Shown piece by piece: positions 25,774 to 36,815 of a stretch of DNA of 64,000 bases. Source of the stretch: Bradyrhizobium sp. Gha (GTDB lineage Bacteria > Pseudomonadota > Alphaproteobacteria > Rhizobiales > Xanthobacteraceae); assembly GCF_900113735.1 (NCBI RefSeq), contig NZ_FOQM01000001.1, forward strand, positions 186,001-250,000, written 5' to 3'. The stretch's first letter is position 1. Each line of letters starts with the position of its first letter. Made by a program: the position numbers and the translations under genes. The notes below the pieces were generated by a model. That model worked only from the letters and a program-made list of their open reading frames with translations. It ran no database searches and was not told the DNA's origin.

Positions 25774-27339
25774 TCACACCACGTCGAACTTGACGCCCTG
25801 CGCGAGCGGCAACGTCCGGCCGTAATTGATGGTGTTGGTAGCGCGGCGCATATAGGCCTTCCAAGCATCGGAGCCGGACTCGCGGCCGCCGCCGGTTTCC
25901 TTTTCGCCGCCGAATGCGCCGCCGATCTCCGCGCCGGACGGGCCGATATTCACATTCGCGATCCCGCAATCGGAGCCGCGAGCCGACAGGAAGGTTTCCG
26001 CCTCGCGCAGATCATTGGTGAAGATCGACGACGACAGTCCCTGCGGAACGGCGTTGTGCAACTCGAGTACGGCATCGAAGTCGCTGTATCTGATCACGTA
26101 GAGGATCGGCGCGAAAGTCTCGTGCTCGACCGGTCCGGTCTGAGACGCAATCTCGACCAGCGCCGGGCGGACGTAATGGGCGTCGGCCGCGCCATCGATC
26201 GCCACCCGTTCGCCGCCGTGGATTTTGCCGCCGACCGCCCTGACCGCTTCGAGCGCGTCTTGCATGGCGCGATACGCCGCACCATCGATCAGCGGACCGA
26301 CCAGCGTGCCATTGTCGAGCGGATTGCCGACGGTCACCGACGCGTAGGCGCGCGTCAGCCGCGGCACGAAGCTGTCATACACGCTCTCATGGACGAACAG
26401 GCGACGCAGCGTCGTGCAGCGCTGGCCGGCGGTGCCCATCGCCGCAAAGGCCACGCCGCGTAGCGTCAGGTCGAGATCGGCAGTCGGCGCGACGATCGCC
26501 GCGTTGTTGCCGCCAAGCTCGAGAATCGCGCGCGCGAACCGCTTGGCGAGCCGCGGGCCCACCGCGCGGCCCATCGCCGTCGAGCCGGTGGCCGACACCA
26601 GAGGCACCTTCGCATGATCGACCAGCATTTCGCCGATGTCGCGGCCACCGAGCAGCACCGTGGCGAGCCCTTCCGGCGCGCTGCCCCCGTCCTTCCTGAA
26701 GCGCGCCAGCGCGCGGTCGAACAGGGCCTGGGTTGCGAGCGCGGTCAGCGGGGTCTTCTCCGACGGTTTCCAGACGACGCTGTTGCCGCACACGAGCGCC
26801 AGCGCCGCATTCCAGGCCCACACGGCCACCGGGAAATTGAACGCGGAAATGATGCCCGTGACGCCGAGCGGATGCCAGCTTTCCATCATGCGATGCTCGC
26901 CGCGCTCGGTCGCGATCGTCAGGCCGTAGAGCTGGCGCGACAGTCCGACGGCGAAATCGCAGATGTCGATCATCTCCTGGACCTCGCCGAGGCCCTCGGA
27001 AATGATCTTGCCGACCTCGATCGACACCAGCCGGCCGAGCGCCTCCTTGCCGGCACGCAGCTCCTCGCCGAGCAGCCGCACCAGCTCGCCGCGCTTGGGT
27101 GCCGGCACCAGCCGCCATGCGCGAAACGCCGCTTCGGCGCGTTCGATCTCGGCTTTGGCGGCCTCGACGCTGGTTTCCCTCACCTCGGCGACGATCTTGC
27201 CGGTGATCGGCGAGCGAACCACCAGCGAGCCTTTCGTGTAGCTCTCCCTGAGCACGCCGAGTGTCGAAAGAAGCCTGTCTGCCTCCATGGCGAGATCAAC
27301 GGTAAGGGCCTGGGTGCGCGCGGCGGGTGTGACGGACAT
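25774..27339 (-). CDS. amaB: Aldehyde dehydrogenase, ALDH7/AmaB type (aminoadipate semialdehyde)
   Basis: 521 residues. The sequence follows the ALDH7 (antiquitin/AmaB) branch: LGVLRESYTKGSLVVRSPIT near the start, VTGIISAFNFPVAVWAWNAA, the LELGGNNAAIV block and catalytic Cys308 in GTAGQRCTTLRRLF. AmaB oxidises L-2-aminoadipate 6-semialdehyde (piperideine-6-carboxylate) in lysine and pipecolate breakdown. The neighbouring remnant of 2-oxoadipate dioxygenase supports that pathway. ATG 27339 is the family-like start; a TTG start at 27381 adds unrelated residues. No strong ribosome site is seen. Confidence 0.82.
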   Translation of the reverse strand: MSVTPAARTQALTVDLAMEADRLLSTLGVLRESYTKGSLVVRSPITGKIVAEVRETSVEAAKAEIERAEAAFRAWRLVPAPKRGELVRLLGEELRAGKEALGRLVSIEVGKIISEGLGEVQEMIDICDFAVGLSRQLYGLTIATERGEHRMMESWHPLGVTGIISAFNFPVAVWAWNAALALVCGNSVVWKPSEKTPLTALATQALFDRALARFRKDGGSAPEGLATVLLGGRDIGEMLVDHAKVPLVSATGSTAMGRAVGPRLAKRFARAILELGGNNAAIVAPTADLDLTLRGVAFAAMGTAGQRCTTLRRLFVHESVYDSFVPRLTRAYASVTVGNPLDNGTLVGPLIDGAAYRAMQDALEAVRAVGGKIHGGERVAIDGAADAHYVRPALVEIASQTGPVEHETFAPILYVIRYSDFDAVLELHNAVPQGLSSSIFTNDLREAETFLSARGSDCGIANVNIGPSGAEIGGAFGGEKETGGGRESGSDAWKAYMRRATNTINYGRTLPLAQGVKFDVV

Positions 27340-27494
27340 GGCAGTGTTTCCGAAGCTCGGCGTGAATCTGAACGGTCGCAATCACGCGGATCGTGCGCGC
27401 GCGACAGCTCTTTGATCGAACTGAAGGGGTGGTTTCGTCAATCCCTATTCCTCCTCACGCGGTTGCCTGGCGCTGCAATTCGGAGAGGCCGAGT

Positions 27495-27689
27495 TCACCG
27501 AGGCGCCCGATCGAGCGAGGCTCTCTCGGCTTCCGCATAGGGTTCAGTTTCGTCGTGAACGGGTGCACCAAGCGCCGCCTCTAATGCGGCGGCCACGGCG
27601 TAGTTCCTCTGGGCGTCGCCGCCAAGGTTCGACTGAAAGATGCCGGCCGCACTGACCGGGAGGAAGTCCTCGTACACGATCGGAGACAT
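27495..27689 (-). pseudogene. C-terminal remnant of 2-oxoadipate dioxygenase/decarboxylase (HglS, DUF1338)
   Basis: The frame carries PIVYEDFLPVSAAGIFQSNL followed by GGDAQRNYAVAA and ALGAPVHDETEPYAEAERAS, which is the C-terminal block of the DUF1338 family as I know it. Intact HglS has over 400 residues; only about 65 remain and the metal-binding core is gone. HglS converts 2-oxoadipate to 2-hydroxyglutarate in lysine breakdown, so its tail next to amaB points to a partly deleted pathway. Confidence 0.65.
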
Positions 27690-27773
27690 GAAATTGCCGT
27701 TCGTTGGCCCAGTCAACCTGCGGGAGGCCCTTTTGACCCGTTGCTGACCTAAATGAACATATCCTAGGGCGGG

Positions 27774-29255
27774 TCAGTCCAGCTTGATCCAGACCCCCTT
27801 CGTGTTCAGGTACTCGTCGAGCTGTTCAGTGCCGCCCTCACGGCCGTATCCACTCATCTTGTAGCCGCCGAAGGGCAAAGCAGGATCGATGGCGTGGTAG
27901 GTGTTCACCCAGACCGAGCCCGCGCGCAGGCTGCGCGAGACGATGTGGGCCTTGCTCACGTCGCGCGTAAAGACACCCGCCGCCAGCCCGTATGGCGTCG
28001 CATTGGCTCGCTCCACGGCTTCATCGAGCGTGTCGAACGGCAATGCGGAGATGACCGGACCAAATATTTCGTCACGGGCGATCTGCATGGTGTCGGAGAC
28101 GCCGGCGAACACGGTCGGCTCGACGAAGTTGCCCTTGGCGAGACTTCCTTCCTTCAACCGCCGGCCGCCGGCCACGACCTTCGCGCCCTCGTCGCGTCCG
28201 CTCTTCAGGAAGCTTTCAACCTTGTCGAGTTGCCGCTCGGAAACAAGGGGGCCAATCTCCGTCGTGGGATCAGCGCCATCACCGATCTTCAGGGCCGAGG
28301 CGAATTTCCCCAGCCGCTCGACCAGCTCGTCGTGGATCTTCCGCTCGACGAACAGCCGGGAGCCCGCGATGCAGATCTGACCTGAATTGGCAAAGGCGGC
28401 CATCGCGGCGATCGGAACCGCCTTGTCGAGGTCGGCATCTGCGCAGACGATCACCGGCGACTTTCCGCCAAGCTCCAGCGACACCCGCTTGAGGTTGCCG
28501 GCAGAGGCGCGGATGATGGCCTGCCCGGTTGCAGTGGACCCGGTAAAGACGATCTTGTCGACGCCGGGGTGTTCGGCCAAAGGCGCACCAGCCTCGGGAC
28601 CAGTGCCGGTGACGACGTTGACGACACCGGGCGGCACGCCTGCCTCGTTCATCAGATCTGCGATCAGGAGCGGCGTCAGCGGCGCCTCTTCGGAAGGCTT
28701 GAGCACGATCGTGCAGCCGGTCGCCAGCGCCGGTCCGATCTTCCAGACCGATGCAGCCGTGGGCGCGTTCCAGGGAATGATCGCCCCGACCACGCCGACA
28801 GGCTCCTTCCGCGTGAACGAGACGATGTCGCCGGGAAGCGAATTGTCGATCGTCTGCCCGTGAATCGCGGTCGCCATGCCGGCGTAATATCTGAGCATGC
28901 CGAGCACGCGAAGCTTGTTCGCCCGCGTCCTCGCGATTGGCATGCCCATGTCCGCTGTGTCGGACTGGCTGATCTCCTCCCAATGCTTCTCGAAGAGATC
29001 GGCGATGCGCAGGAGCAACGCCTGCCGCTCGAACGGCTTGAAGCGGCTCCACGGTCCCACGAAGGCCCGACGCGCGGCGGTGACGGCGATGTCGATGTCG
29101 CCGGCATCGCCACGCGGGACACGCCCGATCACTTCGCCGGTCGCAGGATTGCGCGTCTCGAAGACTTTTCCCGAGCGGGCTTCGACCCAGGCGCCATCGA
29201 CGAACATCTTGCGCGTTCGGCCGTCTACGGGGAATCGGATATCGGTCTTCGTCAT
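27774..29255 (-). CDS. NAD-dependent aldehyde dehydrogenase
   Basis: 493 residues from ATG 29255 (AGGAAAG upstream). Family marks: IIPWNAPTAASVWKIGPALA, GSTATGQAIIRAS for NAD, LELGGKSPVIV with the general-base Glu, catalytic Cys295 in NSGQICIAGSRLF, and EIFGPVISALPFD. Overall it resembles betaine-aldehyde or aminobutyraldehyde dehydrogenases of broad specificity. It may act on aldehydes from amine oxidation or lysine breakdown; the sequence cannot decide. The HglS remnant lies directly after it. Confidence 0.88.
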   Translation of the reverse strand: MTKTDIRFPVDGRTRKMFVDGAWVEARSGKVFETRNPATGEVIGRVPRGDAGDIDIAVTAARRAFVGPWSRFKPFERQALLLRIADLFEKHWEEISQSDTADMGMPIARTRANKLRVLGMLRYYAGMATAIHGQTIDNSLPGDIVSFTRKEPVGVVGAIIPWNAPTAASVWKIGPALATGCTIVLKPSEEAPLTPLLIADLMNEAGVPPGVVNVVTGTGPEAGAPLAEHPGVDKIVFTGSTATGQAIIRASAGNLKRVSLELGGKSPVIVCADADLDKAVPIAAMAAFANSGQICIAGSRLFVERKIHDELVERLGKFASALKIGDGADPTTEIGPLVSERQLDKVESFLKSGRDEGAKVVAGGRRLKEGSLAKGNFVEPTVFAGVSDTMQIARDEIFGPVISALPFDTLDEAVERANATPYGLAAGVFTRDVSKAHIVSRSLRAGSVWVNTYHAIDPALPFGGYKMSGYGREGGTEQLDEYLNTKGVWIKLD

Positions 29256-29602
29256 TCGCTCGGTCTTTCCTGTCTCAACACGCATTTCCTGGCCCAGGCT
29301 GCCGGTTTCGCCTTGCGAAGCAGTCGTGCCAGGTCCGAAATATAGGCTTGGCCATGGCCGCTCTCGACCACAGCCGCGATGGCGGTGCCGACACCGCCTG
29401 CGATCGCTTTGGATGTTCCGGAGTTGCTTTTAGCGCATTATCGATAAAGAACGGAACCGCGCCGCAATTTCCACGCTTTTTCTGATCCCCTGTTTGGTTT
29501 TTCTGAACTACCGGTTGCTTCAACCGCGCCTGAAGACACACATCGCTCGTTGCGAAAACTGACACCGTCCAGGATTACTGCGGTGACCGCGGATGCATTT
29601 GG
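29256..29602. other. Intergenic region, 347 bases
   Basis: Between the aldehyde dehydrogenase start and the end of the Lrp-type regulator. I see no supported gene or repeat; it must contain the dehydrogenase promoter. Confidence 0.45.
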
Positions 29603-30115
29603 CTAGACCTGCACCGAGGTCAGCTTCTTCAGGCAGCGCAGCGCGAACGATGAGCGGCTGTGGCGAATGCCTGGAATGCGGTAGAGCTTCTCGCGCAGAA
29701 AGCGTTCGTAGCCGGCGGTGCTTTCGACCGCGACCTTCACGACGTAATCATAGTCGCCGGTGGTGAGATAGGCCTCGATCACCTCCGGCAAGCTCGTCAG
29801 CAATTGGCCGAAACGCTCGAGCATCTCCTCGTCGTGACGATCGAGCGTCAACTCTATGATGACGGTCTCGGGCAGGCCGAGCTTGTCCTGGTTGAGCAGC
29901 GCCACGTAGGCGTCGATATAGCCCTGCGTTTCCAGACGCTTCAGCCTATTCCAGCACGGTGTGGTGGAAAGCCCGACCCTTTCGGCGAGTTGCGCCGTCG
30001 TCAGCCGTGCATCCTGCTGCAAGGCGCGCAGGATCTTGCGATCGATCTCGTCGAGCCGAAGCGCATCCTTGCGCGATGCCTTGACCGGCCTTGTGGCACG
30101 TCTGGCTGGCGCCAT
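29603..30115 (-). CDS. bkdR: Lrp/AsnC family regulator, BkdR-like
   Basis: 170 residues. N-terminal winged helix: LDEIDRKILRALQQDARLTT and LAERVGLSTTPCWNRLKRLE. C-terminal effector domain (RAM/ACT type): IIELTLDRHDEEMLERFGQL, IEAYLTTGDYDYVVKVAVES, IPGIRHSRSSFALRCLKK. It is divergent from the branched-chain 2-oxoacid dehydrogenase operon, as bkdR is in Pseudomonas, where it activates bkd in response to branched-chain amino acids. The same role is inferred here. Confidence 0.88.
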   Translation of the reverse strand: MAPARRATRPVKASRKDALRLDEIDRKILRALQQDARLTTAQLAERVGLSTTPCWNRLKRLETQGYIDAYVALLNQDKLGLPETVIIELTLDRHDEEMLERFGQLLTSLPEVIEAYLTTGDYDYVVKVAVESTAGYERFLREKLYRIPGIRHSRSSFALRCLKKLTSVQV

Positions 30116-30249
30116 ACCGAGAATCTTTTTCCGGGTCTTCTAGCGTTGTGCAGAAATTTCATCCTGACAAACTACGGTACACCCAGATTAAAGGAACGAC
30201 AATCCTGACATTTAGCAGTACGATTTACTAACAAACTGAGACAGACGCG

Positions 30250-31772
<1,523 letters not shown>

Positions 31773-31775
31773 ATC

Positions 31776-32789
31776 ATGACGCGGCGGACCATGATCGAGG
31801 CCATCAGGGATGCCATGGACGTGATGATGTCGCGCGACGACGGTGTCGTCGTGTTCGGCGAGGACGTCGGCTATTTCGGCGGCGTGTTTCGCGCGAGCCA
31901 GGGACTGCAGGCGAAGTACGGAACGAGCCGCTGCTTCGACACCCCGATCAGCGAGCTCGGCATCGTTGGCATCGCGGTGGGCATGGCGGCCTACGGATTG
32001 AAGCCTTGCGTCGAGATCCAGTTTGCCGATTACATGTATCCGGCCTACGACCAGATCGTCTCGGAGGCTGCGCGGCTGCGTTACCGCTCCAACGGCCAGT
32101 TCACCTGCCCGCTTGTCGTTCGCATGCCGACCGGCGGCGGCATCTTTGGCGGGCAGACGCACAGCCAGAGCCCGGAAGCGCTGTTCACCCATGTCTGCGG
32201 CATCAAGACCGTCGTGCCGTCGAATCCGCACGACGCCAAGGGTCTGCTGATCTCGGCCATCGAGGATCCGGATCCCGTGATCTTCCTCGAGCCGAAGCGT
32301 CTCTATAACGGCCCGTTCGATGGCCACCATGACCGGCCGGTGACGCCGTGGTCGAAGCACGATCTCGGCGAGGTCGACGACGGACACTTTGCAATTCCCC
32401 TCGGCAGCGCCGCGATCCGCAGGCAGGGCAAGGACGTCACCATCCTCGCCTACGGCACGATGGTTCATGTCGCCGAGACCGCCGTGACCGAAACCGGCAT
32501 CGATGCCGAGATCATCGACCTTCGCTCGCTGCTGCCGCTCGATCTCGACACCATCGAAGCTTCAGTGAAGAAGACCGGACGTTGCGTGATCGTGCACGAG
32601 GCAACGCTCACATCCGGCTTCGGGGCCGAGCTCTGTGCTCTGGTCCAGACGCGATGCTTCTATCATCTTGAAGCTCCCATCCTGCGCGTCGCCGGCTGGG
32701 ATACGCCGTACCCGCACGCCCAGGAATGGGACTACTTCCCGGGTCCGGCGCGGATCGGTCGCGCGCTGATCGAAACGATGGAGGCCTGA
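31776..32789 (+). CDS. bkdA2: Branched-chain 2-oxoacid dehydrogenase E1 beta subunit
   Basis: 337 residues. Signatures: FGEDVGYFGGVFRASQGLQ, CFDTPISELGIVGIAVGMAA, QFADYMYPAYDQIVSEAARL, RMPTGGGIFGGQTHSQSPEA, and the transketolase C-terminal domain with TILAYGTMVHVAETAV and CVIVHEATLTSGFG. It pairs with E1 alpha to form the decarboxylase. The start is three bases after bkdA1, with GGAG upstream. Confidence 0.95.
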   Translation: MTRRTMIEAIRDAMDVMMSRDDGVVVFGEDVGYFGGVFRASQGLQAKYGTSRCFDTPISELGIVGIAVGMAAYGLKPCVEIQFADYMYPAYDQIVSEAARLRYRSNGQFTCPLVVRMPTGGGIFGGQTHSQSPEALFTHVCGIKTVVPSNPHDAKGLLISAIEDPDPVIFLEPKRLYNGPFDGHHDRPVTPWSKHDLGEVDDGHFAIPLGSAAIRRQGKDVTILAYGTMVHVAETAVTETGIDAEIIDLRSLLPLDLDTIEASVKKTGRCVIVHEATLTSGFGAELCALVQTRCFYHLEAPILRVAGWDTPYPHAQEWDYFPGPARIGRALIETMEA

Positions 32790-32790
32790 G

Positions 32791-34062
32791 ATGGCCGAGC
32801 GTGTGGTCAGGCTGCCTGACGTCGGCGAAGGCATCGCGGAAGCCGAGTTGGTGGAATGGCACGTGAAGGTCGGCGATGTCGTTCGTGAGGATGCCGTGCT
32901 CGGCGCCGTCATGACCGACAAGGCGACCGTCGAAATCCCCTCGCCGGCCGATGGACGCGTCACCTGGCTCGCCGGCAATGTGGGCGACCTTCTCGCCATC
33001 GGCTCGGACTTCGTTCGGCTGGAGGTCAGCGGCGCGGGCGAGCGGGCGCCGGAGGCGGCGAAACAGGCATTGCCCGCGGCAAGCGCAGCGGCCAAGAGGG
33101 CGGATCACGGCGCAAGCGCCCCACGCGCCCCGGCGAGTGCGCCGCCCGATGCACAGAGATCGCAGCGCTCTGCTCCGCCACTCCACCACGCCATCGAACG
33201 GCCGTTGGCCGCCCCTGCCGTCCGGCTCCGTGCGCGGGAGGCAGGCGTCGACTTGCGGCAAATCCACGGGACGGGCCCGGCTGGGCGGATCACTCACGAC
33301 GATCTCGACGCCCTTCTCTCCCGCGGCCGCGCGGGAACGATGGCGGCGCCGTACCTGGCACAAACTGCAGTTACCGACATCAAGATCGTCGGGTTGCGGC
33401 GCAAGATCGCCGAGAAGATGTCGATTGCGAGCGCGCGCATTCCGCACATCACCTATGTCGAGGAGATCGACGTCACGGCGCTCGAAGATTTGCGCGCGAA
33501 GGTCAACGGCCGGAAGCTGCCTGACAAGCCCAAGCTGACATTGTTACCGTTTCTGATGCGCGCCATGGTGCGCGCGATCGCCGAGCTGCCGCATCTCAAT
33601 GCCCATTTCGACGATGAGGCCGGGATCGTGCACCAGCACGCCGGCGTTCATATCGGGATCGCTACCCAGACCCCGACCGGCCTGGTGGTCCCCGTCATCA
33701 GGCACGCTGAAGCGCGCGACCTCTGGGATTGCGCCAGTGAAGTCGCGCGGCTCGCGGAAGCTGCCCGACACGGCGGCGCCACCCGCGACGAACTCACCGG
33801 CTCGACCATCACCATCACATCGCTCGGTGCGCTGGGAGGACTGGCGACGACGCCCATCATCAATCATCCGGAGGTCGCGATTATCGGCGTCAACCGGATC
33901 GCCATCCGCCCGCATTGGGACGGTGCCGCCTTCGTGCCGCGCCAGATGATGAACCTGTCCTCCAGTTTCGATCATCGCGTGATCGACGGTTTCGATGCCG
34001 CCCAGTTCGTGCAGCGCATCAAGCTGCTGCTGGAGACGCCGGCCATGATCTTCATCGACTGA
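32791..34062 (+). CDS. bkdB: Branched-chain 2-oxoacid dehydrogenase E2 (dihydrolipoyl acyltransferase)
   Basis: 423 residues. One lipoyl domain at the start (PDVGEGIAEAELVEWHVK, lipoyl Lys44 in VMTDKATVEIP), a Pro/Ala linker, a subunit-binding domain near 145-180 (VRLRAREAGVDLRQIHGTGP), and the acyltransferase core with catalytic His395 in SSFDHRVIDGFD. It transfers the branched acyl group to CoA and forms the core of the complex. Starts one base after bkdA2. Confidence 0.95.
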   Translation: MAERVVRLPDVGEGIAEAELVEWHVKVGDVVREDAVLGAVMTDKATVEIPSPADGRVTWLAGNVGDLLAIGSDFVRLEVSGAGERAPEAAKQALPAASAAAKRADHGASAPRAPASAPPDAQRSQRSAPPLHHAIERPLAAPAVRLRAREAGVDLRQIHGTGPAGRITHDDLDALLSRGRAGTMAAPYLAQTAVTDIKIVGLRRKIAEKMSIASARIPHITYVEEIDVTALEDLRAKVNGRKLPDKPKLTLLPFLMRAMVRAIAELPHLNAHFDDEAGIVHQHAGVHIGIATQTPTGLVVPVIRHAEARDLWDCASEVARLAEAARHGGATRDELTGSTITITSLGALGGLATTPIINHPEVAIIGVNRIAIRPHWDGAAFVPRQMMNLSSSFDHRVIDGFDAAQFVQRIKLLLETPAMIFID

Positions 34063-34069
34063 AGGAAAG

Positions 34070-35464
34070 ATGACCGAGATCACCTGTAAGCTCCTCGTCA
34101 TCGGCGCCGGCCCCGGTGGCTATACCTGCGCGATTCGCGCCGGCCAGCTCGGCATCGATACGATTGTCGTCGAAGCCGAAAAGCCGGGTGGCACCTGTCT
34201 CAATGTCGGCTGCATTCCCTCGAAGGCCCTGATCCACGCGGCCGGCGAGTATGAAACGATTGCAGCCGCCGCCGAGGGCAAGAGCGTGCCCGGCATTTCG
34301 AGCGCAAAACCGGGGCTCGATTTCGCCAAGACCATCGCCTGGAAAGACGGCATTGTCCGGCGCCTGAACGGTGGCGTGGCTGGCCTGCTGAAGAAGGCCG
34401 GCGTCAGGCTCATTGCCGGGCATGCTCGCTTTCGCGACGGCAAGTCCGTCGAGGTCAAGACGCCATCCGGCTCGCAGATGATTCATGCGGAAACAGTGGT
34501 GATCGCGACAGGATCTGAGCCGATTGCGATTCCGACTTTACCGTTCGGAGGTCGTGTGATCTCGTCCACCGAGGCGCTGGCGCTCACCGACATTCCGAAC
34601 AAGTTGATCGTGGTCGGCGGCGGCTATATCGGTTTGGAGCTCGGCACGGCGTTCGCAAAGATGGGCGCGGCCGTCACGGTCGTCGAGGCCACCTCACGCA
34701 TTCTGCCGCAATACGATGCCGGGCTGAGCGCGCCGGTCCGAACGCGCCTGAGCGCGCTCGGGGTCAACGTTCTGACGGGCGCGAAGGCGAAAGCCCTCGT
34801 TTCGGACGGCACAGCGCTCGCGGTCGAGACCGCTGACGGCCAGCAGATTCTCGATGCCGACAAGATTCTGGTGACGGTAGGCCGTAGGCCCGTGACATCG
34901 GGCTTCGGCCTGGAGACTCTCGATCTCGACATGAACGGACCTTTCGTCGGGATTGACGACCGATGCCACACCTCGATGCGCGGCGTCTTCGCCATCGGCG
35001 ATGTCACGGGAGAGCCGATGCTGGCGCATCGTGCCATGGCACAAGGCGAGATGGTCGCAGAGATCGTCGCCGGCCGTCACCGCGCCTGGGACCGGGTCTC
35101 GATCCCGGCGATCTGCTTCACCGACCCCGAGATCGTCACCGTCGGCTTGTCGCCCGACGAGGCGACCGGCCAGGGCTTCGACATCAAGACGGACCTCTTT
35201 CCGTTCAAGGCCAACGGCCGCGCACTGACGCTGGAACGCGAGGACGGTTTCATCCGAACCGTGGCACGGGCGGACAATCATGTCCTGCTTGGCATCCAGG
35301 GCGTCGGAGCCGGCATCGCCGAGCTTTCTGCGGCGTTCAGCCTGGCGCTGGAAATGGGTGCTCGTCTCGAGGACGTCGCCTTCACCATCCACGCGCATCC
35401 AACCCAAAGCGAGGCCTTTCACGAGGCCGCTCTGATGTCGCTGGGGCATGCAATTCACATCTAA
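34070..35464 (+). CDS. lpdV: Dihydrolipoyl dehydrogenase (E3) of the bkd complex
   Basis: 464 residues. FAD-binding start (LLVIGAGPGGYTCAIRAGQL), redox-active Cys43/Cys48 in GGTCLNVGCIPSK, NAD fold in KLIVVGGGYIGLELGTAFAK, GVFAIGDVTGEPMLAHRAM, and the C-terminal His-Glu pair in HAHPTQSEAFHEA. It reoxidises dihydrolipoate on E2 with NAD. Seven bases after bkdB with GAAGGAAAG upstream; last gene of the operon. Confidence 0.95.
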   Translation: MTEITCKLLVIGAGPGGYTCAIRAGQLGIDTIVVEAEKPGGTCLNVGCIPSKALIHAAGEYETIAAAAEGKSVPGISSAKPGLDFAKTIAWKDGIVRRLNGGVAGLLKKAGVRLIAGHARFRDGKSVEVKTPSGSQMIHAETVVIATGSEPIAIPTLPFGGRVISSTEALALTDIPNKLIVVGGGYIGLELGTAFAKMGAAVTVVEATSRILPQYDAGLSAPVRTRLSALGVNVLTGAKAKALVSDGTALAVETADGQQILDADKILVTVGRRPVTSGFGLETLDLDMNGPFVGIDDRCHTSMRGVFAIGDVTGEPMLAHRAMAQGEMVAEIVAGRHRAWDRVSIPAICFTDPEIVTVGLSPDEATGQGFDIKTDLFPFKANGRALTLEREDGFIRTVARADNHVLLGIQGVGAGIAELSAAFSLALEMGARLEDVAFTIHAHPTQSEAFHEAALMSLGHAIHI

Positions 35465-35726
35465 AAATGAACGGGGACGATGAGCCCTGTCCTCGCCCCA
35501 GGTGATCGCGATTGGCGAACCGGCGCTCGCGGTTGACCGTTCGGGCCGAGAGCAGTCTCTATCTCGTCAAGAGCCGATGATGGGCCTTCGCTGACGACAA
35601 TGGCGTCTGCGGTCGCGGTGAGGTCGGCCTTTTGGGGATCGGTTGGTGATGCCTGCCAGCAGCGCAGCGAGCTCGGCCGTTGTCAGGCCGCGCCCGCCAC
35701 ACCGAGCAATGTGCGAGGAACTCCGT

Positions 35727-36719
35727 TCAGTTCTGCATCAGCTGCTTCGCATTATCGGGCGTAATCGCGGTGGTCGGCACGGTCACCACGGTCGGCACCT
35801 TGTCGGCGCAATCGAGCAGGATGGACTTTGCCATATCGATCGCCTCCGGGCCTCCGGTCGGATACGTGAAGGTTGCCGCCCACTCGCCTTCCGCGACCGC
35901 GCGGATGCCGCCGGCGGGTCCGGGCAAGCCGTCAGTCCCGAGGATCTTCACCTGATCGAGCTTGCCGGCGCCCTTCGCCGCGAGACGCGCACCGGCGGCC
36001 ATCATATCGTTGCTCGCATAGACGGCCTTTATGTTCGGATGGGCCTGCAGCATCGCGGCGAACGCGGTCTGCGCCTTGTCCGGCAGCCAGTCGGCGGCCT
36101 GTTCGGCGACGACCTGGACCTTCGCATTGTCCTTCACGCCGGACTTGAAACCGTTGAGCCGTTCGACGGCGGGCGTCGAGCTTGGCAGGCCCTGGAGGAT
36201 CGCCACTTCGCCGCCTTGCGGCAGGAGCTTGTCCGCGACGTATTTTCCCGCCTCCTCGGCGATCTTGAAATTATCCCCACCGATGAAGGCCGTATATTCC
36301 TTACCGGGCTCGCCGACTGTCTTGCGGTCGAGCTCGATGACGGGAATGCCAGCCTTCATGGCCCGCGCGACGACCGGCGTCAGAGGTGCGGCCTCGAACG
36401 GAGAGATCAGGATCAGATCGACCTTCTGGGTGATGAAATTGTCCATCTGTGAGGTCTGCGTGTTCACGTTGCCGGCGCCGTCGGCGATCTGCAGCTTGAA
36501 TTGCGGCACTTTCTTCGCCGCAGCGGTCAGCTGGTCGTTGACGTGCTGGCGGTAGGGCTCAGCATTGTTCGCCTGCGAGAAGCCGATGACGAACTCCCCG
36601 GTCTTGCTGCACTCCTTTGCGAGCGGTGCGGCCTGCGCTGCACCGGCGACGAGCGTCGCCGTGCCGGCGCCCAGCACCAGATTCGACCAGAACCTTGTCT
36701 TCGTAGATACGCGTCGCAT
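35727..36719 (-). CDS. Sugar-type ABC transporter solute-binding protein
   Basis: 330 residues from ATG 36719 (GGGGAG upstream). Signal peptide ends GAAQAA. Peripla_BP_4-type (ribose-binding-like) features: FVIGFSQANNAEPYRQHVND, QKVDLILISPFEAAPLTPVV, MKAGIPVIELDRKTVG, AVYASNDMMAAGARLA, LGTDGLPGPAGGIRAV. It would deliver a sugar or polyol to the permease/ATPase encoded upstream in the same operon. The substrate cannot be inferred. Confidence 0.88.
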   Translation of the reverse strand: MRRVSTKTRFWSNLVLGAGTATLVAGAAQAAPLAKECSKTGEFVIGFSQANNAEPYRQHVNDQLTAAAKKVPQFKLQIADGAGNVNTQTSQMDNFITQKVDLILISPFEAAPLTPVVARAMKAGIPVIELDRKTVGEPGKEYTAFIGGDNFKIAEEAGKYVADKLLPQGGEVAILQGLPSSTPAVERLNGFKSGVKDNAKVQVVAEQAADWLPDKAQTAFAAMLQAHPNIKAVYASNDMMAAGARLAAKGAGKLDQVKILGTDGLPGPAGGIRAVAEGEWAATFTYPTGGPEAIDMAKSILLDCADKVPTVVTVPTTAITPDNAKQLMQN

Positions 36720-36815
36720 GATTTCACTCCCCTTTTGCTTCGAATATCCGCACTCACGAGCGGTCACTTGCCGGCGGCCGCTGGTCACCACCAGATCCTT
36801 ACGTCGCCATTGGGG

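Noticed and set aside
35465..35726. Possible gene remnant between lpdV and the sugar ABC binding protein
   Set aside because: A minus-strand stretch looks protein-like in parts (TADAIVVSEGPSSALDE), but I could not match it to any family.
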